Origin: Pegoplata infirma
Lineage: Eukaryota; Arthropoda; Insecta; Diptera; Anthomyiidae
Direction: 5' to 3'
Length of the DNA stretch: 64,000 nucleotides
Assembly: GCA_963921195.1 (NCBI GenBank)
Contig: OY992537.1
Location: forward strand, 201,338,581 to 201,402,580
The notes under the pieces are model-generated. The model did not search any database. It was not told where the DNA came from and worked only from the letters and a program-made list of their open reading frames with translations. Positions 58,616-64,000 of this stretch are shown one piece after another. The translations under genes were made by a program, and so were the position numbers. How positions within the stretch are numbered: position 1 is the stretch's first letter; the number at the start of each line of letters is the position of its first letter.

Positions 58616-59850
58616 GATCGCACAATTTGTTAGCAACATGTTGCTGTGAAAACTACATAAATTATTTATTTTTTCGTTAAACTAATAAATTTTAAACATT
58701 TTATAAGCAACATGTTGCCTAACAATTTGGCATCAAATTTATTTTATCAACATTTTTTCGGCGAATTTTATATTTTAATGAATGTTCTGTAAAACTTTTG
58801 CAATAATTTTTTCGCAACATTAAGCTCATTAATTAAAAAAATTTAAAAAATTTTTGCTATACGATTTTTAAAATAATATATTTCTGCAACATTTGTGATT
58901 CAAACAATTAATATGCAACATGTTTCTGCAACATTTTCAAATTTTTTGTTGACAACACCGTCCGAAAAATAAAAAAATACGTTAAATACGAACTGGATAC
59001 TATACGTTTGAAACTAAAGACTAAATGTAGTAAAACTGCATTTACAGTTTTAAAGGACTTCAAAGTTTAAGAGGATTACATTTTATAAAATATTTTTTTT
59101 AATATTTGTACTTGTCCTAGGATGTGATAGCAAATGAAAAAGTAGGATCCTCCATAATTTTCCTATTTTGTTATTTATACATATCAGGAAAAAGGAGGTA
59201 AGCTACGTCCCTTCAAAAATGTCTCCTTCAATATCATTCAAAATTTTCAACAAATTAGGGGAGATCCTCCTGTTTCATTTGCCATGTCATCCTAGGACAA
59301 GTACAAATATTTCAAAAATGTTTTTCAATATGTATCATTCAAAAGTTTGAAGTCAATGTTTCAGAAAGTTTAGAAGCATCATGTCCCTGCAACATTTTAA
59401 TTATTACTTCTTTTATATTCGTTTTTATATAAAAGTAGTTTAAATCATTCACTTACTCATCATATTTTAATGGCACAATTTGTTAGCAACATGTTGCTGT
59501 AAACATTTTATATAAATTGTTTATTTTGTAAATAATGATGTAAATTTTAAGCATTTCATAAGCAGCATGTTGCCTAAAAACGTTGTATCAAATTTATTTT
59601 AACAAATTTTTTTAGGTGAATTAAGGTTTTAATAAATGTTCTGTAAAGCTTTTGCAATCACTTTTTCGCAACATTAACCTCATTAATTAAAAAATAAAAA
59701 AAAATGTTTGCTATACGATTTTTAAAAAAATATGTTGCTGCAACATTTGTGAATCATACAATTAATATGCAACATGTTTCAGCAACATTTTCAAATTTTT
59801 GATTTATAATTTAAAATTTCTTTTAAATCATGTTGATTTAAAATTTACAT
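58616..59850. repeat. Dyad array P, two ~850-bp units (class I/II)
   Basis: Two units share 'cacaatttgttagcaacatg', 'gcaacatgttgcctaa', 'tttttcgcaacatta.cctcatta', 'gctatacgatttttaaaa' and 'attaatatgcaacatgtttc'. They start near 58618 and 59472. The first is extended by a foldback centred near 59205. Each unit matches the array split by the hAT. Confidence 0.85.
59057..59354. mobile_element. ~300-bp foldback in array P
   Basis: 'Atatttgtacttgtcctagg' on the left is mirrored by 'cctaggacaagtacaaatat' on the right. 'Gacttcaaagttt' near 59049 is mirrored by 'aaagtttgaagtc' at 59342. The arms meet near 59205 around 'ggtaagctacgtcccttc'. The second unit of the array lacks this block. The exact edges and target duplication are not resolved. 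Confidence 0.75.
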
Positions 59851-61080
59851 CAAACTGTTGGTAGAAGCATCCAAATCTGCGATTAAAAAAACCTACTATC
59901 GAGTTCGAATTTGGTTTGTACAACCTAATTACAATATTTAAACCAAGTTTAATTTAAAACCTAAAATAATCTTCTACTGCAAAACTGTTCCCTTTAGTTG
60001 CAACTAAACATTGTAGTTTTTATGTGTATTTTTTTTTTAGTTTACCATGTTCTATGTATTTTGTTTGTTGTCTAGTGTCACTTGAGTCCAGTTTTATCAC
60101 GTTTTCAGATTATTGACACTTGAAAATTTTTTCGCTTTTCTGTTTTCCATAAAGTGGGTGTGGTATGATTTTGTGGTGGTTAGTTTTAGTTCATATCAAT
60201 AATATGCATTGTTCTTACAAAGATTAGCTAAAGTTTTATTAACGTTTATTTAAATTTGTATATAACGTTTTTTTTTTTGTATTTGTTGTTCTGAACGTTG
60301 TTATTCAAATTTACTTATCTTGTCGAGTGTTTGCTATAATTTAAAGTAGGTATATTTTTGGTATTCAAGTCAAGGTCTTCCTGTTTTGTTAGCATTTGCA
60401 ATAAAAAAAAATATCTTTTGCGGTTATAATCAATATTAACGCAACCCGCATCTAATAATAACAAAAAAAAAAACACAAATATATGACAAAAATGGTAATA
60501 TAATCATAAGTTAGAAAATACCTTCCGTATTAAGTAATTTTTAAAAGAAATAAGTTTAAAAGCTATATTAATTTGACAATATGTTGGGAGTTTTATAGAT
60601 TGATATTACAAGATAATGTGATTAACAAGTATTTAGGATGGCGCAACATGCTGCTAGAAAAATATTTGTAAACAAATGTAATGAAATGGAAATGCATGGT
60701 TGTTGTCAAAAACCAAATAGCATTCCAATCAAGTAATTTGCTAGAAATATTATCAATTTGTTTTTGCATATTTTGATGAAAATGCATATTTTTGCATATT
60801 TTGGATTTAAATGTATATTTTAGTATACATTTTAAACATATAAATGCATATTTCTGCATAAATTTGCAAGTAAAAGAAAAACAAAAATTCGTTTCTGTTT
60901 TTAACAATGCATTGTTTTTTTAAATTTCGTAAAAATTGTTACACTTGTGTGTTGACATAATGTCTTGAGGCGCTCATTTTTATATCTGGCCTAATATTTT
61001 GTTTCTAAAAAAGATTTTACTGAGAAAAAATATTTTTAATTGCGTTTGATGTATATTTTAAGTAAATATTTTTGTTGTGC
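59851..61080. other. AT-rich stretch without array
   Basis: No gene is supported. One near-dyad 'gcgcaacatgctgctag' lies near 60642. Contains the TGCATATTT repeat described separately. Confidence 0.5.
60745..60890. repeat. TGCATATTT repeat cluster
   Basis: The word tgcatatttt recurs at about 20-30 bp spacing ('tttttgcatattttgatgaa', 'aatgcatatttttgcatatt'). It is the reverse complement of the AATATGCA words at 31820-32510 and may be a fragment of the same repeat. Confidence 0.65.
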
Positions 61081-63000
61081 ATTTTAGCAACAATTTAAGT
61101 TTCCATGTAGCTAGCAACATGTTAAAAACAATTTTGTACGTTCTCTACATGTTGCAAACATTTTTTTTTAATATTTCAAGAACTTGATTTATACTTTCCA
61201 ATCGACATTTTGTGTAGAAACATTTTACTATTTTGAGTTAATCATTTGTATCCAAATTTTACTTAGCAACATTTTGTGTTTTAATAAATTTTCGTGAACA
61301 ATTTTAAGAATTAATCTTTTGAAGAAATATTTGTTTTATATATTAAGCTTATAAAATGAAACCTTTTTAGTATGCAAAATATTTCTGTCAGTTTTTATAG
61401 CAACATGTATCTGCAACCTTTAATTTTTTTCTTTCTTATTATTTTCTATAAAAAGTTTTTTAAAATTTAAAGTTAATTTCTGTGAAGATACTTAATAGCA
61501 TAATGTTGCTATAAGTTTCTAAGGCAACATGTGTCTGTAACACTTTTTTTATTATATGTTATTTTCTGTATAAAATAAGTTTAAAATATTTGATTTCTGC
61601 AGCATATTTACGGTTTCTAATTCATTTCTGGGCAAACTCTTAAGAAACTGTTTTATATATTCCAGAACATTTTGCAATTACCATTTGAATTAAAATTTTG
61701 TTTAGCAACATTTTGTCGTTTAATAAATTTTCTTGCATACTTTTAACGTTCTTTCTATTTATGATTTCAGTATAAAACATATTAATTGAAACAATTCCGA
61801 TTGGTAAAATGTTGCTGTTAGTTTTTAATGCAAAATGTATCTGCAACATTTTTAAATTTTTTTTCAGTTATTGCTGCAACATATTTTTATTGCACAATTT
61901 CTAAGAAACATGTTGCTAAGAAATTTTTATATTAATTATATATATTTTTTTTAAATTTTGTTTAGCAACATTTATCAATTTTGTATTAATAATTTGAATC
62001 GAAATTTTACTTAGCAACATTTTGTCCAAAAACTTTCCGTGCTAATTTTAAAAGTTTATTTCTTTGAAGATACTAAATAGCATAATGTTGCTGTAAGTTT
62101 CTAAGGCAACATGTGTCTGCAACATTTAAAGAATTTCTTTTTAAATATTATTTTCTATATAAAACAAGTTTAAAATATTTCATTTCTGCAGCATATTTTT
62201 ATTTTAGCAACATTTAAGCTTTTTTATTCATATTTGTGAAAACTCTTAAGAAAATGTTTTATATATTTCACAACATTTTTTACCATTTGTATCAAAATTT
62301 TGTTTAGCAGAATTTTGTCGTTTAATAAATTTTCTAGCATACTTTTAACGTTCCTTCTAATTATGACTTCAGTAGAAAACATATTAATTTAATTTTTAAA
62401 TGTTGCTGTTAGTTTTTAATGCAAAATGTATCTGCAACATTTTTAAAATTTTTTTCAGTTATTGCTGCAACATATTTTTATTGCACAATTTTGATATTAA
62501 TTATATATTTTTTTTTAAATTTTGTTTAGCAACATTTTACCATTTTGTATTAATAATTTGAATCGAAATTTTACTTAGCAACATTTTGTTCAAAAATTTT
62601 CCGTGCTAATTTTAAAAGTTTATTTCTTTGAAGATACTAAATGGCATAATGTAGCTGTAAGTTTCTAAGACAACATGTGTCTGCAACATTTTAATAATTT
62701 CTTATATATTATTTTCTACATAAAATAATTTTAAAATATTTCATTTCTGCAGCATATTTTTATTTTAGCAACATTTAAGCTTTTTATTCATTTCTGTGCA
62801 AACTCTTAAGTAACTGTTTTTTTATATTTCACAACATGTTGCAATGATCATTTGTATCGAAATTTTGTTTAGCAGCATTTTGCCGTTTAATAAATTTTCT
62901 AGCATACTTTTAACGTTCCTTATATTTATGATTTCAGTAGAAAACATATTAATTGAAACAATTCCTGTTGCTGAAGTTTTTGATGCAACATTAGGGCTGT
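61081..63000. repeat. Dyad array N, ~550-600-bp unit
   Basis: Units share 'tttagcaacattttgtcgtt', 'aatagcataatgttgctgta', 'ggcaacatgtgtctgcaaca', 'tcatttctgcagcatatttt', 'cttaagaaa.tgttttatata' and 'ctagcatacttttaacgttc'. The phrase around 'gcataatgttgctgtaag' lies near 61500, 62090 and 62645. Here perfect dyads are few: half-sites GCAACAT and ATGTTGC alternate at fixed positions, suggesting a decayed or earlier state of the family. Confidence 0.82.
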
Positions 63001-63018
63001 CAAACGGGATCGGTTTTT

Positions 63019-63135
63019 TAAAATACCGGGATTCGGGATTTGAAAATCGAAATCCCGGGATCCCGGGATTTTTCGGGATTACGGGATTTTTCGGGATCCC
63101 GGGATTTTTCGGGATTCCGGGATTTTTTGGGATTA
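63019..63135. repeat. 18-bp CGGGAT minisatellite
   Basis: Four in-register units of 18-19 bp such as 'gggattacgggatttttc' run from 63057 to 63129, with decayed units on both sides ('taccgggattcgggatttg'). The GC content is far above the surroundings. Because 18 is divisible by three, one frame reads GIPGFF repeats, which I do not consider a protein. Confidence 0.9.
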
Positions 63136-63290
63136 AATTTCTTTGATTATAAAAGTAAAAAAATAGTAGACCCTTGGGTCGGTTTCGCTACAACGAAATT
63201 ATTAAAAAAAAAATATTTCTTATTATTCTAATTGTTATTTAAAAGCTATTATTTAAATTTCTTATAATTCTAATTGTGGTTTAAAGGCAA
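63136..63290. other. AT-rich spacer
   Basis: Short AT-rich spacer with 'cttattattctaattgt' and 'cttataattctaattgt', a small imperfect direct repeat of about 50 bp. Nothing else is seen. Confidence 0.5.
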
Positions 63291-64000
63291 TTAAAACAAG
63301 TAGAAAAGTTAAATTCGACTTGGCCGAATCTATGAATACCCTCCACAATGCCCTTTTTAAGTGATAGTAAATTTTCTAACGTGAAAAAAATAACATTTTT
63401 GGTTAGAAATATTATATTTTCTGTAAAAAAACTTTTTTTTTATTAATTTTGAAAAAAAAAAAAAAATAATAATTTACTAATTTTTTTTTTGAGTGTAAAT
63501 TTTTTTTGAGTGTAAAATCTTTTTGGAGTGTATTTTTTTTGTTTTAGTGTTAAAATATTTTTGTGTGACAAAAAAACCTTGTAAAATATTTTTCTGACTT
63601 ACAAATGTTTTTAAAACATATTTAACGGGTTTTCAACACGTGAATTTAAGGTGAAACTAATCTGAAATTTACGGTTTTGCTAATAACTTTTGAACCACTG
63701 GACCGATTTAACTGAAATTTAAAACGAACCGGACCAGAGGAACGGCAAATATATATGCAACACATCAGCACCCTCAGAATTGTCGTTCGAAAGTTATTGT
63801 GTGTATTATCTCGTAAATTCCAGAAAAACCCTTGCCGAAATTCACTCATTTGCTTATAACTTTTGAACCACTGGACCGATTTCGCTGGATTGCAATACCA
63901 ACCTGACCAGGTAAATGTCCAACATATATGCCAAACTTCAGAAGCCTCCGTAAAGTCGTTCAAAAGTTAGCGTGTTTTCAACAGACAGACAGACGGACAT
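63291..64000 (+). mobile_element. Dispersed fly-type repeat, copy 2 (cut by window end)
   Basis: It starts 'aaaacaagtagaaaagttaa', then 'attcgacttggccgaatcta', 'gaataccctccacaatgccc', a TTTTGAGTGTA tandem (63478-63560), and both 'aacttttgaaccactggacc' paragraphs (near 63690 and 63860). It reaches 'acagacagacagacggacat' at the last base. The order is the same as 7931-9387. The 3' part lies outside the window. Confidence 0.75.

Noticed and set aside
62844..63146. Open frame of 100 codons ending in GIPGFF-type repeats on the + strand
   Set aside because: The repeats come from an 18-bp minisatellite and the upstream part is an AT-rich array unit. There is no independent sign of coding.

Overview
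The window is AT-rich (roughly three-quarters A+T by eye), eukaryotic, and has no recognisable protein-coding gene. Open frames are all short (about 105 codons or fewer), low in complexity, and mostly fall in repeats or hairpin arms. The dispersed repeats (segments reading like 'aacttttgaaccactggacc', 'tttcgatgtgttacaaacgg' and ending 'ggagggtataaaa', plus tRNA-derived SINEs) are of a type I associate with higher flies. My best guess is an intergenic or giant intronic, possibly heterochromatic, region of a calyptrate-like dipteran. The organism is an inference.

The dominant feature is a short dyad motif sown through nearly the whole 64 kb. Its half-site is GCAACAT. It occurs as an overlapping palindrome (GCAACATGTTGC, class I), as a one-base-spaced palindrome (ATGTTGCWGCAACAT, class II), and beside a third palindrome (TGTTTATAAACA, often AATGTTTATAAACATT, class III). 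The dyads sit inside many separate tandem or higher-order arrays whose periods differ (about 330 bp to about 850 bp) and whose sequence between dyads looks unrelated from array to array. Class I dominates about 1-7900, 11300-17400, 19400-25200 and 33000-34900. Class III or its CAATGTT relatives dominate 18100-18800, 26000-30100 and 37000-39700. Class II dominates 40800-44300 and is mixed with class I to the right end.

The arrays are hosts to many insertions, and neighbouring array units act as paralogous empty sites. This gives unusually good boundaries: a Harbinger-like MITE with TTA duplication (4765-5154), a tRNA-derived SINE with 14-bp target duplications (11854-11991), three TA-flanked MITEs sharing CACTCAAAA/CACCCAAAA ends (23162-23390, 34999-35877, 50061-50766), a 690-bp TA-flanked palindromic element (37323-38012), a 4.17-kb hAT-like element with an 8-bp duplication (54450-58615) carrying a nested 1.7-kb hairpin element (55105-56810), and a 1.95-kb near-perfect foldback (51316-53267). 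There are also a palindromic 35-bp minisatellite at two loci in opposite orientation, a 20-bp tandem, an 18-bp CGGGAT minisatellite and AATATGCA-rich repeats.

The only hint of a host gene is one candidate 66-nt exon (45757-45822, + strand) with good splice signals and one open frame. If real, most of this window would be intron. The most interesting candidate for an undescribed system is the dyad family itself: a short palindrome maintained or spread across arrays whose other sequence has turned over.
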